Of a stretch of DNA of 64,000 nt, positions 35,758 to 45,422 are shown in pieces. Origin of the DNA: an uncultured Candidatus Melainabacteria bacterium (lineage in GTDB: Bacteria > Cyanobacteriota > Vampirovibrionia > Gastranaerophilales > Gastranaerophilaceae); assembly GCA_949927415.1 (NCBI GenBank), contig CATLFB010000001.1, forward strand, positions 248,001 through 312,000, written 5' to 3'. The notes under the pieces were generated by a model. The model ran no database searches and was not told where the DNA came from. It saw only the letters and a program-made list of their open reading frames with translations. Every line of letters begins with the position of its first letter. Positions within the stretch are counted from its first letter, which is position 1. The position numbers were made by a program, and so were the translations under genes.

Positions 35758-36074
35758 TTTAAGTTTCCCTTCTTTATCTCTCCACAATTATATCTTACCA
35801 CATAAATCAGAAAATTTCAGCAACACGGCAAGATATTTTATAACAACAGAGACATTTTATCCCATTTAATGGCCTTTAACCCTAGCCAGTCGGGTAATAT
35901 TTTCGAATTTATATCATTACATCACAAACATTTTATATGTAATCATTTTTTTAAACGATTTCAAACGAAATGTTTTGATAGATTATGTATATACTCAAGC
36001 TATGGATAAGATATCCGGCGGATAACTTATTTTTAACTGAATTTACCCCACAATAGTTATATAGGATTAAATAA

Positions 36075-37064
36075 ATGAATTATTTATTTAAAGTTATATT
36101 GCTCTGTGCAATACTCTCAAACGCATTTACCCCTTGTTTTTCGGAAGAAACACAAATATCACCGGCGGAAGAGTTATCAAAACTTCCGCTGGCTGTTCCT
36201 GAGGAAATTCAACCGACTAAAAGTGATGATTCCAAAGAAATTGCAGAAATCGTCACTCCGGTAGCCGAAGAACAAACAACTGCCAGCACAAATACATTTA
36301 CTACACAAAACAATATGCAACTTGCACAGAGCGATATGGCTATACAAGATGAAATAGTCGATCTTTACGACACACCAAAAATTGCGGCCTGTCCTGTCGC
36401 AAATGATGCACTTTTGCACAGAACCGGTACGGTCGAAGCTTTCAAAAGTGCGTACAAATGCCTTTACGGAAGAGATTTAACCGCGATAATCTTAGAAAAG
36501 GGGCGAAAATTTGAAGTCAAATCAATTCATGAAATGTCATTTGAATCCACTTCAAAATCAGAAATTGCATTTGAATCGATTTATCCCGAAAGACTTTTTT
36601 ACAACAAAGATCCCGAAAAGCTTATTTTTAAAGGACAGATAATCAAAAACAATCCTCCGAGAAAAGGCGGCGGAAGCGGCACTTTAAAGGTTAAAATCAC
36701 CGGAATCAAGGTCGGAAACGTTACATATCCGGCAGAAGCTTACATTTCAAAGATGAACAAGAAAAACGTCATGTTCGGTGCTGTTGCGGTGCCTTCAAAA
36801 TACAAAGAGAATCTGCAAAACACCGTAAACACCGGAACCATAAACAACTATTACAACACAGACCCCTGCAGCAAAGTTCATGACAATTGCGTCAATAATG
36901 CGGTAAAACCTTTTTATTTCATAACAGGCGCGGCTTTGCAAACAGCAGATTTGTTTCTTGCTCCGATTATCGCGTTTTTCGCACCCGGAAACGAGATTTT
37001 AATTCCGGAAGGAACCGAGTTTGAAATAAAGCTTGAAGGGGATGTGCCCGTTTTGGATTTATAA
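36075..37064 (+). CDS. Secreted protein, paralogue of the 53.4-kb gene
   Basis: The 329-aa protein has a signal peptide (about 1-23, ending TPCFS). A Pro/Glu/Thr-rich, probably disordered stretch (25-95) follows. The C-terminal ~200 residues align with the protein at 53.4-54.3 kb: I(L/K)KG(R/T)KF(E/R)VKS, GTLKVKITGIKVGNVTY, then a hydrophobic pair (LQTADLFLAPIIAFFAPG) and IPEGTEFEIKLEGDVPVL at the end. The paralogous last motif is IPAGSEFEFKVQEDV. No known family recognised. It resembles periplasmic or surface-exposed beta-rich proteins with a C-terminal hydrophobic hairpin. Confidence 0.65.
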   Translation: MNYLFKVILLCAILSNAFTPCFSEETQISPAEELSKLPLAVPEEIQPTKSDDSKEIAEIVTPVAEEQTTASTNTFTTQNNMQLAQSDMAIQDEIVDLYDTPKIAACPVANDALLHRTGTVEAFKSAYKCLYGRDLTAIILEKGRKFEVKSIHEMSFESTSKSEIAFESIYPERLFYNKDPEKLIFKGQIIKNNPPRKGGGSGTLKVKITGIKVGNVTYPAEAYISKMNKKNVMFGAVAVPSKYKENLQNTVNTGTINNYYNTDPCSKVHDNCVNNAVKPFYFITGAALQTADLFLAPIIAFFAPGNEILIPEGTEFEIKLEGDVPVLDL

Positions 37065-37200
37065 GTTTCGGGAGGATAGCGGAGGCGCGCTTCAAAAATT
37101 TTGAACAAACAATGCGCCTCTGCTGCCTCTTTTTTCTGCCTTCATACAGGAAATCTTGAGTTTTATTTATGTTTGTAATACGATTAAGTTAAGGTCAAAA

Positions 37201-37219
37201 GGGTACCTGTACGGTATCC
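37201..37219 (+). promoter_or_regulatory. Hairpin in the pckA leader
   Basis: GGGTACC TGTAC GGTATCC forms a 7-bp stem (one G-U) just upstream of AAGAAGGAG and the pckA ATG. It might mask or regulate the leader; it might also be a chance stem. Confidence 0.4.
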
Positions 37220-37236
37220 GTAAGAAGGAGAAAATT

Positions 37237-38898
37237 ATGGCAACAAAAGAATTTTTTACAAATTCAGAAGAGCTTAAACAGCTGATGTCAGCTGCTCGTG
37301 CTACAATTACTGCACCTTTCTTCGGAAACAATGTTGAAGAAGTTAAGTCAGTAGCTGAAGCTTACAAATTAGCAAAAAACAGCCCCGGAACTATTGAATT
37401 GACAGGCATGCCTGTTTACGAACCAGAAAAAATCGGTCTTCCGCAGGGCGCTAACCAGTTATTATTCAACGACGGTACTGTAGTTGGACGTTGTGCAGCT
37501 GCTAGAAAAATCGTTGGCGAACCTAACTGCGATTTGAAATATTTACTTCCGATTATTCGTGAAGCTATCTACGGAACTCGCGACAGACTTATGTACAGAA
37601 CTGAAGCTGTTGTTGGTTTGGAAGAAGACTTCATGGTAAAAGCTCACCTTTTAATTCCGGAAGGTTTTGAAAACATTATGTACTCTTGGATGTTGAACTT
37701 CCAGTACATCAACGAAAAATACACTGAAATGTATGCAAACTCAAGAGAACTGCCGGATGGAGACATCTATGTATTCTCAGATCCTGACTGGACACACCCT
37801 GACTTCCCGTATGGTTTGACATTCTTCGATCCTGAACACAACTGTGCATGTATCTTAGGTATGAGATACTTCGGCGAACACAAAAAAGGTACTTTAACAC
37901 TTGCTTGGGGTTGCGCTGCTCGTAACGGTTATGCTTCATGCCACGGCGGTATGAAACGTTACAACCTTGACGGCGGAAAATCATTCCAGGTTGCAGTGTT
38001 CGGACTTTCAGGTTCAGGTAAATCAACTATCACTCACGCTAAACACGGCGGAAAATACGATATCACAGTTCTTCACGATGACGCATTTATCATCAATGTT
38101 CATGATAAATACACTATCGCGCTTGAACCTGCTTACTTTGACAAAACAGCAGACTACCCGATTGGATGCGATGACAACAAATATATCTTGACTCAACAGA
38201 ACGCAGGCGCTATCGCTCTTGCTGACGGCAAAGTTGTTTCAGTTACAGAAGATATCAGAAACGGCAACGGACGTGCAGTTAAATCTAAACTTTGGTCACC
38301 AAACAGAGTTGACAGAATTGACCAGCCGATTAACGCTATTTTCTGGTTAATGAAAGACCCGACAATTCCGCCGGTACTTAAACTTTCAGGCGCTGCACTC
38401 GGTTCTGCTATGGGCGCAACTCTTGCAACAAAACGTTCTTCTGCTGAAAGACTTGCAGCTGGCGTTGATCCGAATGCATTGGTAGTTGAACCTTATGCTA
38501 ACCCGTTCAGAGTTTACCCGCTTTCAGTTGACTACACAAGATTCAAACAGTTAATCGCTGACGGCGTTGACTGCTACATCCTGAACACAGGTGAATTCAT
38601 GGGTACAAAAGTTCAGCCGAAACACACTCTTGGCATTATCGAAGCTATAGTTTCAGGTGAAGCTGAATTCCACAAATGGGAAAACTTCTCTGATATCCAA
38701 ATTATGGATATTGAAGGATTTGATGCAGCGTTCTCTAACAAAGAATACGCTACTCAATTCGTTGCACGCATGAACGACAGAATCAACTTCGTTAAATCAA
38801 GAGAAACCGAAAAAGCCGGTATTGACAAATTACCTGCTGACGCTTTGGAAGCTCTTGAAGCTGTTGTTAAAGAAGCAACTTCTTTAGCAGGTGTTTAA
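37237..38898 (+). CDS. pckA: Phosphoenolpyruvate carboxykinase, ATP-type
   Basis: Converts oxaloacetate and ATP to phosphoenolpyruvate, CO2 and ADP. In anaerobes it often runs in the reverse, CO2-fixing direction. The 553-aa protein has the ATP-PEPCK signature with P-loop GLSGSGKSTITHA, the preceding GMRYFGEHKKG with active-site Lys/His, the LHDDAFIIN motif and the C-terminal NPFRVYPLSVDY. The frame is open from 37156, but ATG 37237 has GAAGGAG eight bases before. It is closed by a strong terminator. Confidence 0.93.
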   Translation: MATKEFFTNSEELKQLMSAARATITAPFFGNNVEEVKSVAEAYKLAKNSPGTIELTGMPVYEPEKIGLPQGANQLLFNDGTVVGRCAAARKIVGEPNCDLKYLLPIIREAIYGTRDRLMYRTEAVVGLEEDFMVKAHLLIPEGFENIMYSWMLNFQYINEKYTEMYANSRELPDGDIYVFSDPDWTHPDFPYGLTFFDPEHNCACILGMRYFGEHKKGTLTLAWGCAARNGYASCHGGMKRYNLDGGKSFQVAVFGLSGSGKSTITHAKHGGKYDITVLHDDAFIINVHDKYTIALEPAYFDKTADYPIGCDDNKYILTQQNAGAIALADGKVVSVTEDIRNGNGRAVKSKLWSPNRVDRIDQPINAIFWLMKDPTIPPVLKLSGAALGSAMGATLATKRSSAERLAAGVDPNALVVEPYANPFRVYPLSVDYTRFKQLIADGVDCYILNTGEFMGTKVQPKHTLGIIEAIVSGEAEFHKWENFSDIQIMDIEGFDAAFSNKEYATQFVARMNDRINFVKSRETEKAGIDKLPADALEALEAVVKEATSLAGV

Positions 38899-38920
38899 TA
38901 AACATCTAAATATATTAAGG

Positions 38921-38952
38921 GCGCCGGATTATTCTAATCCGGCGTCTTTTTG
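38921..38952. terminator. Bidirectional terminator after pckA
   Basis: CGCCGGATTA TTC TAATCCGGCG with a T-run downstream. It overlaps the last codons of the small minus-strand ORF. Confidence 0.85.
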
Positions 38953-39122
38953 TTTATTATCTTAATCGGCGCGCCAAATTCTTTTTTTATTACACCAGAA
39001 AGTTTAGACGATTCAACCTTCTTAAGATTAATTTCTAAAGGATTTAATTCTCCTGAAGGATTTAGAACCTGCGGTTTTTGAAGCTGAGGGTCAACCTTAG
39101 ATTTACAGAAAAGTTTTTTCAA
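38934..39122 (-). CDS. Small hypothetical protein coupled to the HExxH gene
   Basis: A 62-aa frame starting with TTG at 39122, which overlaps the stop of the upstream gene (TTGA), so translation is probably coupled. It is Lys/Pro/Leu-rich (KVDPQLQKPQVLNPSGELNPL) and ends in KKTPD. Its last codons lie in the stem of the shared terminator. No function is recognised. It could also be non-coding leader of the terminator. Confidence 0.4.
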   Translation of the reverse strand: MKKLFCKSKVDPQLQKPQVLNPSGELNPLEINLKKVESSKLSGVIKKEFGAPIKIINKKTPD

Positions 39123-40015
39123 TTTATTCTTTTTCTGATTTTAATCTCACTTTTGAGAACTATTGCCGCCTCATTATAAAGCTGTGCAAGCATTTCTGAT
39201 TTTGAAATATTTTCACCTTTTACAAAGTTTCTTACAACCCGTCCTCCGACATTGTAAGCGCGCGCTTCATCACGTATATTTTTTCTGAATAATTTTAAAA
39301 AAGCCGGATTCCGCTCATCAATACCAGGAAAAATCAGTTCTTGGCGTACAAAAGTTCTAATTGCATCATGTAATTTTTCACGGCTTTCGAATCCGGTTTG
39401 TTTCAGTAATCCCTCAAGACCCGGCTTATATTCCGTGCAGTCTTTCAATCTGGATGATACGGGACCCAGTTTAGACTGTTGGATTAACCAGTTTTGAAAC
39501 GCATGCAATTTTTTATTTCCGGTATTGCTTAAGCTTTTTTGCAAATATTCCAATACTTCTTGAGGAATCAACTTCATAATAAATTGTCGTTTCTTCGCTG
39601 ACATACTGACATTGCCCCAAAGCACATGTTCCAGTTCATGAGTTGTCAAATTTAGAGCCTCAAGATTATCTGCATTTTCTAATCTCAAGTTTAGAAGAGT
39701 TTTGCCGCTTTTGCCGCCCGGAATAACTGCGGATACACTTCCGTTATAAAGTCTTTCTGCAATTTCATCAGTCAATTTCAAATTATCTTTCGCAAAAGCT
39801 TTAAAAGTATCAAAATCACTTGCAATAGTGACTTTTGCGGCTTTCTTTGACCCGATTGCTTCAGAAAGAAGTTCATGAACCCTTCCTGTTTCAATTCTGC
39901 CTCCGGCCCGAATATCTCCGGCAAGTGTGCGTCCGATTTTCTCGCAATTTTTCACAATGCCCCTATGCGACATTACGCCCGTTGCTTTGTAGATTAAACG
40001 ACCAATTCCAATCAT
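39119..40015 (-). CDS. Putative metallopeptidase-like protein (HELEH)
   Basis: The 298-aa protein has HELEH in TTHELEHVLWGNVS near residue 128, an HEXXH motif typical of zinc metallopeptidases. The third ligand cannot be identified; the nearest downstream acidic candidates are weak. The rest is mostly alpha-helical and charged, without signal peptide. The opening (MIGIGRLIYKATGVMSHRG) is preceded by AAGGAG. Family unknown. It could be an intracellular protease, or the HExxH could be incidental. It is followed by the overlapping small ORF. Confidence 0.5.
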   Translation of the reverse strand: MIGIGRLIYKATGVMSHRGIVKNCEKIGRTLAGDIRAGGRIETGRVHELLSEAIGSKKAAKVTIASDFDTFKAFAKDNLKLTDEIAERLYNGSVSAVIPGGKSGKTLLNLRLENADNLEALNLTTHELEHVLWGNVSMSAKKRQFIMKLIPQEVLEYLQKSLSNTGNKKLHAFQNWLIQQSKLGPVSSRLKDCTEYKPGLEGLLKQTGFESREKLHDAIRTFVRQELIFPGIDERNPAFLKLFRKNIRDEARAYNVGGRVVRNFVKGENISKSEMLAQLYNEAAIVLKSEIKIRKRIN

Positions 40016-40479
40016 AAAATCTCCTTTAATTCCCCTATGAATATATAAAGTATTTTTTGATTAAAAAATCGCGCATAAAAAAGCATATAAAAAGCAAATT
40101 CTTTATCCCCCTCAAGTTAATTCTGTTCCAAAAGAATAATGCGCCTCAGGCGCAAAAAAAAGAGCCGGCATTTCTGCCAAGCTTTCGTATATCAAACGTG
40201 AAAACTATTGATATTTATAAATTGTACATAGTATTTATATAATGAGAAGATATTATTTCAAAAGGAGAAGCCTGCCATATTTTAAACCAAACCGCTAAAA
40301 GAAAAAATCTTGTCGCAACCCCGAAAAAGTGCTTGGATACAGCAAGCTTACATATTTATAATAACGTTTTTTTAGCAAGTTTTCACCACTCAAAAGAATA
40401 ACTTTTAAAGAAAATAATTAGCAAAAATGAATTAATCCTAAAGAATTAGAAAAAAGGAAGTTAAATTTACACAATGGAC
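40016..40479. other. Intergenic region without a gene
   Basis: AT-rich stretch of about 460 nt before the tRNA. It holds a TATAAT-like box near 40226 and an AAAAGGAGAAG SD-like site (40260-40270) that leads to no open frame. It may be the remnant of a lost gene. GCGCCTCAGGCGC (40141-40153) is a hairpin but lacks a T-run on either strand. Confidence 0.4.
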
Positions 40480-40508
40480 TTGCAAAAAAAATATGTTTAA
40501 GTTAAGAT
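40480..40508 (+). promoter_or_regulatory. Promoter of tRNA-Gly
   Basis: TTGCAA, 17-nt spacer, TAAGAT. The -10 lies 22 nt before the tRNA. Both hexamers match the consensus at 4 of 6 positions. Confidence 0.6.
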
Positions 40509-40529
40509 ATGTTTGTGAAAAATAAATAC

Positions 40530-40605
40530 GCGGAAGTAACTCAATGGCTAGAGTCCCTGCCTTCCAAGCAGGTTGTTGCGAGTTCGAGTCTCGTCTTCCG
40601 CTCCA
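40530..40605 (+). tRNA. tRNA-Gly (TCC)
   Basis: Folds as a complete tRNA: acceptor GCGGAAG/CTTCCGC, D stem ACTC/GAGT, anticodon stem CCTGC/GCAGG with loop CTTCCAA (anticodon TCC), variable loop, T arm GCGAG/CTCGT with TTCGAGT, discriminator T and an encoded CCA (40603-40605). It sits at the left border of the island that carries the restriction-modification genes, a common type of integration site. I found no duplicated 3' end of the tRNA downstream. Confidence 0.95.
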
Positions 40606-40617
40606 TATTTTAAAATT

Positions 40618-40638
40618 GAGCCATTTTGGCTCTTTTTT
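40618..40638 (+). terminator. Terminator of tRNA-Gly
   Basis: GAGCC ATTTT GGCTC with a T-run, 13 nt after the tRNA. Confidence 0.8.
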
Positions 40639-41215
40639 GTTGCTATAACTACGTTTCCAGAGTTCGAACCTTCATTTTTTGCAAATCGCCGATTTTTGGT
40701 CGTTTTTTCAGAATTTTCAAGATATGATTGCTTTTCGGGGAGTTCTAACCTGTTTTCTAAAGGTATTACAAAGTTCTAACTGCGATGCAAGTGTATTTTT
40801 AAGTCCGTTTTGCTCAGAAGTATTTCACGTCAATGCCAGGGCGATTACCCGAAGCAATCCGGCTTTTAGCGGTCGGAATTTGCTTGATAATCTAGAATTC
40901 AAATCGGACTAAAACTGACTTTTACCGGGCTCAAAAGTCATCAAGTTTTTAACAAAACGGCTAATTTACACATGAACATAAACAAATTTCATAGTCCATT
41001 ATGAAGATATTGAATTTGTTGGAGTGAAAACCTCTAAAGACGAGCTAAGTAGTAATTAAAGAGTACTTAGAAAATTTTAGATTTTGTGTAGTAGCTTGAT
41101 TATTTATCTTCAGTTAAGAATTATTTCAAAATTATAAAACTAATAGCAAAATTTATTTTTACAAGGTTTATGACAGACAGGAGAAGAATAATTTTTTAGT
41201 AAAGGATGTCGAAAA
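40639..41215. other. Intergenic region, no gene
   Basis: About 580 AT-rich bases. Two or three short phrases AGTTC(G/T)AACC occur near 40658-40780, but they are not a clear repeat. A short frame near 41010-41060 (HYEDIEFVGVKTSKDELSSN) has no start codon and could be a protein remnant. Nothing else is supported. Confidence 0.35.
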
Positions 41216-42689
41216 ATGATAATCACGGCGTTTCAACACAATTTGAGGAATAAAAATACTATATAGAACAATAATAAAAGTACTTTAATTAGACCAAATA
41301 ATTTGAATTTAATTCAAAACGATACTTTTGTGTTTTTTGGTGCTGCAAAACAAAACGAAATCTCAACCATAAATATGTCTGATGAAACTTCGCAAATTTT
41401 TGATTTAGTTAAAGATAACTATGCCAGTGAGCACAAACAAGTCTCAGAACAAATCTCCGAACAGCTTAACAATTATTTAATAAAAAATCTTAAGTATGAT
41501 AACAAGGTAAAACTGAAATTCAAAACAGAAAAATTGCTTGATATTTCACTTGAAAGCGGAAAATCCGGTAATGAAATAAGTTTAACAAAATCTGATGACA
41601 ACAAAAATGCATATCAGCTTACCTTTAAAGACGAAAAAAACAAAACTCAAAAAATTATTCTTGCCAGCCAATAAGATTAAAATTGCAAATGGCTCGACTC
41701 TTGACCTGAAAAATTTGGATAGAATTGTTAATATAAAACTTCAACACTTATATGCAGAAAAAGTGTTTAAACTTATGTGTGATTTTCGTGAAATTTTAGA
41801 CGATGCGGATGATTATCGCTATTCAGGAGCTTTTTATAAGGTATCACATAAAGAACCGGCAGAATTAAAATCTTTAAAGTCTATAAAACATGAAAATGGA
41901 AAACCTGAGTGGGAACTATTTTATAATAAGAATGGTAATTTAGACAAAGTTGAAAAATATGACAGTGCAGGCAATCGTATCTTTTCTTTCTACCTTGGTA
42001 GAACCCCCCATTGGTAATACAAGGGTAACAAAACTTATTAGATATGAAGAAGATAAACCAATTGAGCAAATTTCTTACGATGTTGCAAATAATGTACAAG
42101 AGTATAGTGGCCCCAATAATGTAAAATTTAATAATGATAACAGTACCTTAAAAATTTCTTCTCCTTGCAATATGACAATTTCATATAATAGGATTTATGG
42201 TACTGAAACAGAAGTTAAAACAGGTGATATCACAAGCATTTATAGATTCAAAGACTTCAAAAATTCAGAGTTAATACAATATTCTGAAAAAGATAAGAAT
42301 GGTAATATAAAAAACACGAGCCTGAGAATGGCAAACTGATAGAAACTATTACACAAGATAAAGATGGAAATAAAGTTATAAAAACATACAACCCTAAAAA
42401 TGGCAATCCTATAGAAACCGTTATAGAATTTAAAGAAAACGATAAGTTAGTCTCTCACCGTTATAGAGCTGACGGAACCTTACAAACCAAAAAACGTTAT
42501 TGCAACCCTCCACAACTTTTGAAGTATTCTACTTCGAAAGAAGTTAGTAGTCGTGCCAAGGAAAAGCGTCCGCTCTTTTATTATGAAAATTATGCAGAAG
42601 ACGGAAAAACTCTGATAAGTTATAGATGCATGGGCAGAGATGAAACAATAGAAACATTGAATAATCAAAAAAATACTGGCAGAAACTGA
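41216..42689 (+). pseudogene. Decayed gene with repeated NGN-type motifs
   Basis: A former gene of about 490 codons. It starts with ATG at 41216 behind AAAGGATG, has an in-frame TAG after 16 codons, then changes frame at least three times (near 41670, 41985 and 42330) while keeping a consistent amino-acid style. Typical phrases: LYNKNG/YDSAGNR-like (NKNGNLDKVEKYDSAGN), EKDKNGNIKN, QDKDGNKVIKTYNPKNGNP and YRADGTLQTKKRY. These resemble the short repeats of YD/MORN-like secreted proteins. The final frame ends with TGA at 42687. It lies between the tRNA and the restriction-modification operon, on an AT-rich island. Confidence 0.7.
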
Positions 42690-42763
42690 GTCAAATACAA
42701 AAAACGGACAAGAATTAATAACAAATTAAAAGCTTTGGTGCTGCTGTTACGGCACCATACAAA

Positions 42764-43012
42764 CTACTGGAAACTAAGAACTGGTTTTCGGGGAAGCAAG
42801 AAATTTGTTATTTCATAGCATGCCTTGTTAAAATCGCCGTTAAAATTTACGGCTCTGTCATCTAATATAACACCCAAAAACTTGTTTTTAATATCTGTAA
42901 CTTCGCTTATAAATTGTAATAGATTATTTTCTTTCAGCCAATTATTTACGAGTGATTTTTCGCGTACAGTGCAAATTTCGATAGTACATATTTTCATGAT
43001 ACAATTAAACAA
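42764..43012 (-). pseudogene. C-terminal fragment of a HAD-like protein
   Basis: An 82-aa frame, with no SD before either the TTG at 43012 or ATG at 42997. The sequence VNNWLKENNLLQFISEVTDIKN, then VILDDRAVNFNGDF, matches the C-terminal part of small HAD-like proteins in which IDDRAIxFxGDW is conserved. The N-terminal DxD nucleophile is missing. It is probably a truncated remnant. It lies on the opposite strand, immediately upstream of hsdR. Confidence 0.5.
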
Positions 43013-43028
43013 AAGCTGTTAGGTGTTT

Positions 43029-45419
43029 ATGAACAAAAAAGATTTATCTGAGCGTGATATCAGTACAAAATTTATTACTCCTGCAATTGTAAAAGCTGGT
43101 TGGGATAAAAACTCACAGATTAGAGAAGAGGTTTCTTTTACTGCCGGTAAAGTTATTGTTAGAGGAAAGCTTGTTTCCCGGGGAAAACAAAAACGGGCTG
43201 ATTATATTCTTTATTACAAAAATAACATACCTATTGCTGTTGTCGAAGCTAAAGATAACAAACATTCTTTAGGTGCCGGTATGCAGCAAGCAATCGGTTA
43301 TGCCGAAACGCTTGATATTCCATTTGTTTTTACATCAAACGGCGATGCGTTTTTGTATCACGACAGAACTGTTGATTTAGGTAAAAAAGAAATCGAATTG
43401 ACCCTTGATAATTTCCCGTCACCACAAGATCTTTGGGAGAAATATAAAAAATTTAAAGGAATTGAAGAATCTGAAGCAGAACAAATTTATACGCAAGGTT
43501 ATCACAAGGATACTGACGGGAAAGAGCCTCGATATTATCAAAGAATAGCCATAAACAGAGCAGTTGACGCGATTGCTAAGGGTCAAGACAGAGTACTTCT
43601 TGTTATGGCAACCGGAACGGGTAAGACTTATACGGCTTTTCAAATAATTTGGCGATTATGGAAAGCTAAGAAGAAAAAAAGAATTTTATTTTTAGCAGAT
43701 AGAAATATTTTAGTTGACCAGACAAAAAGCCAAGATTTTGCACCGTTTGGTGATAAAATGACTAAAATCTCTAAACGTCAAATTGATAAATCTTATGAAA
43801 TCTATCTTTCACTTTACCAAGGTTTAACAGGAAACGATGAAGATAAAGATGCATATAAACAATTCTCAAGAGATTTCTTTGATTTAATTGTAATAGATGA
43901 ATGTCATAGAGGCAGTGCAAAAGAAGATTCTGCTTGGAGAGAAGTATTAGATTATTTTAGCTCAGCCACTCACTTAGGTTTGACTGCCACTCCTAAAGAG
44001 ACAAAGGATGTTTCAAATATTGAATACTTTGGAGAGCCAATTTACACCTATTCTTTAAAACAAGGTATTGAAGACGGTTTTCTTGCACCTTATAAAGTAA
44101 TTAGACCATTGATTAACATTGATTTGGACGGGTTAAAATTAAAAGAAGGAACTATTGATAAATATGGTAAAGAAGTACCAAATGAAGAATTTAATGTAAA
44201 AGATTTTGACAAACGAGTTGTTGTTGATGAAAGAACAGAACTTGTTGCAAAAAGAATTACAGAATATCTGAAGAAGAACAGCAGATATGATAAAACAATT
44301 GTTTTTTGTGTGGATATTGACCATGCAAACAGAATGAGACAAGCTTTGGTTAACGAAAATTCTGATATGGTTTCAGAGAATTCAAAATATGTGATGCAGA
44401 TTACGGGCGACAATGAAGAAGGGAAAAGAGAACTGGATAATTTTATCGACCCTGAATCAACATATCCGGTAATTGCAACAACTTCAAAACTTATGACAAC
44501 AGGGGTTGATGCAAAAACCTGCAAACTAATTATCTTGGAGAGCAATATCAACTCTATGACAGAATTTAAGCAAATTATAGGTCGAGGAACCCGTCTAAGA
44601 CCTGATTATGGCAAATGGTATTTTACTATTCTTGATTTTAGAGGAGTGACAAGACTTTTTGAGGATAAGGAATTTGACGGCGAACCTATTCAAATCAAAG
44701 ATGTCGCAGACACAGAAGAAATGCCCGATGAAACACAATCTCAAGAAGAAGTCGCAACTTTGATAGAAGAGTTGCCTGAAGATGAAACAGTTGTTGATAT
44801 TCCACCGAATATCAATATCACGGAAATCGAAAATCCTACAAAAAAATTCTATGTTAACGGGATTGAAGTTGTACAGGTCGGTGAACGTGTTCAATACTAT
44901 GGCAAAGACGGAAAACTAATTACAGAAAGTTTAATCGACTATACGAAAAAAAACTTGAAAGCACAGTTTGCAACAATGGAAGATTTTATCAAAAAATGGT
45001 CAGAATCAGACAAAAAAACTGCTGTTATAAAAGAACTTGAAGAGCAGGGTATAATGTTTGCCGAGTTATCAGGAGAAGTTAAACAAAAAACCGGAAAAGA
45101 CTTAAGTATTTTTGATTTAATCTGCCACGTAGCTTTTGATATGCCGCCATTATCAAAAAAAGAACGTGCGAAAAATGTCAAGAAACGCAATTACTTTGAC
45201 AAATATTCAGATAAAGCAAGAGCAATTTTAAATGCCATTATAGATAAGTTTGCAGACGACGGAATAATGGAAATTGAAAGCAGAGAAATTTTGAAATTTC
45301 AACCGTTTGATTCTTTTGGAACTCCGTTGGAAATTTTAAAAGAATTTGGCGGAAAAGATAAGTATGAAGATGCAATCAGAGAGCTTGAAAATGAACTGTT
45401 TAATGATGAGGTAGCGTAA
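43029..45419 (+). CDS. hsdR: Type I restriction enzyme, R subunit
   Basis: The motor and nuclease subunit that translocates and cleaves unmodified DNA. The 796-aa protein has an N-terminal nuclease domain with RADYILYYKNNIPIAVVEAKD (D...ExK pattern), then SF2 helicase motifs: Walker A MATGTGKTYTAFQ, DECHRGSAKED (motif II, DECH), LTATP, and QIIGRGTRLRPDYGKW (motif VI). A C-terminal domain follows. ATG 43029 has a modest AGG site. It is cotranscribed with hsdM (3 nt gap) and hsdS. The operon is AT-richer than the flanking housekeeping genes, consistent with a mobile defence island. Confidence 0.95.
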   Translation: MNKKDLSERDISTKFITPAIVKAGWDKNSQIREEVSFTAGKVIVRGKLVSRGKQKRADYILYYKNNIPIAVVEAKDNKHSLGAGMQQAIGYAETLDIPFVFTSNGDAFLYHDRTVDLGKKEIELTLDNFPSPQDLWEKYKKFKGIEESEAEQIYTQGYHKDTDGKEPRYYQRIAINRAVDAIAKGQDRVLLVMATGTGKTYTAFQIIWRLWKAKKKKRILFLADRNILVDQTKSQDFAPFGDKMTKISKRQIDKSYEIYLSLYQGLTGNDEDKDAYKQFSRDFFDLIVIDECHRGSAKEDSAWREVLDYFSSATHLGLTATPKETKDVSNIEYFGEPIYTYSLKQGIEDGFLAPYKVIRPLINIDLDGLKLKEGTIDKYGKEVPNEEFNVKDFDKRVVVDERTELVAKRITEYLKKNSRYDKTIVFCVDIDHANRMRQALVNENSDMVSENSKYVMQITGDNEEGKRELDNFIDPESTYPVIATTSKLMTTGVDAKTCKLIILESNINSMTEFKQIIGRGTRLRPDYGKWYFTILDFRGVTRLFEDKEFDGEPIQIKDVADTEEMPDETQSQEEVATLIEELPEDETVVDIPPNINITEIENPTKKFYVNGIEVVQVGERVQYYGKDGKLITESLIDYTKKNLKAQFATMEDFIKKWSESDKKTAVIKELEEQGIMFAELSGEVKQKTGKDLSIFDLICHVAFDMPPLSKKERAKNVKKRNYFDKYSDKARAILNAIIDKFADDGIMEIESREILKFQPFDSFGTPLEILKEFGGKDKYEDAIRELENELFNDEVA

Positions 45420-45422
45420 ATT

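Noticed and set aside
35929-35980. AAACATTT/AAATGTTT inverted repeat before the 36.1-kb gene
   Set aside because: Only 8 bp, fully AT-rich apart from one base pair, and easily due to chance in this sequence.
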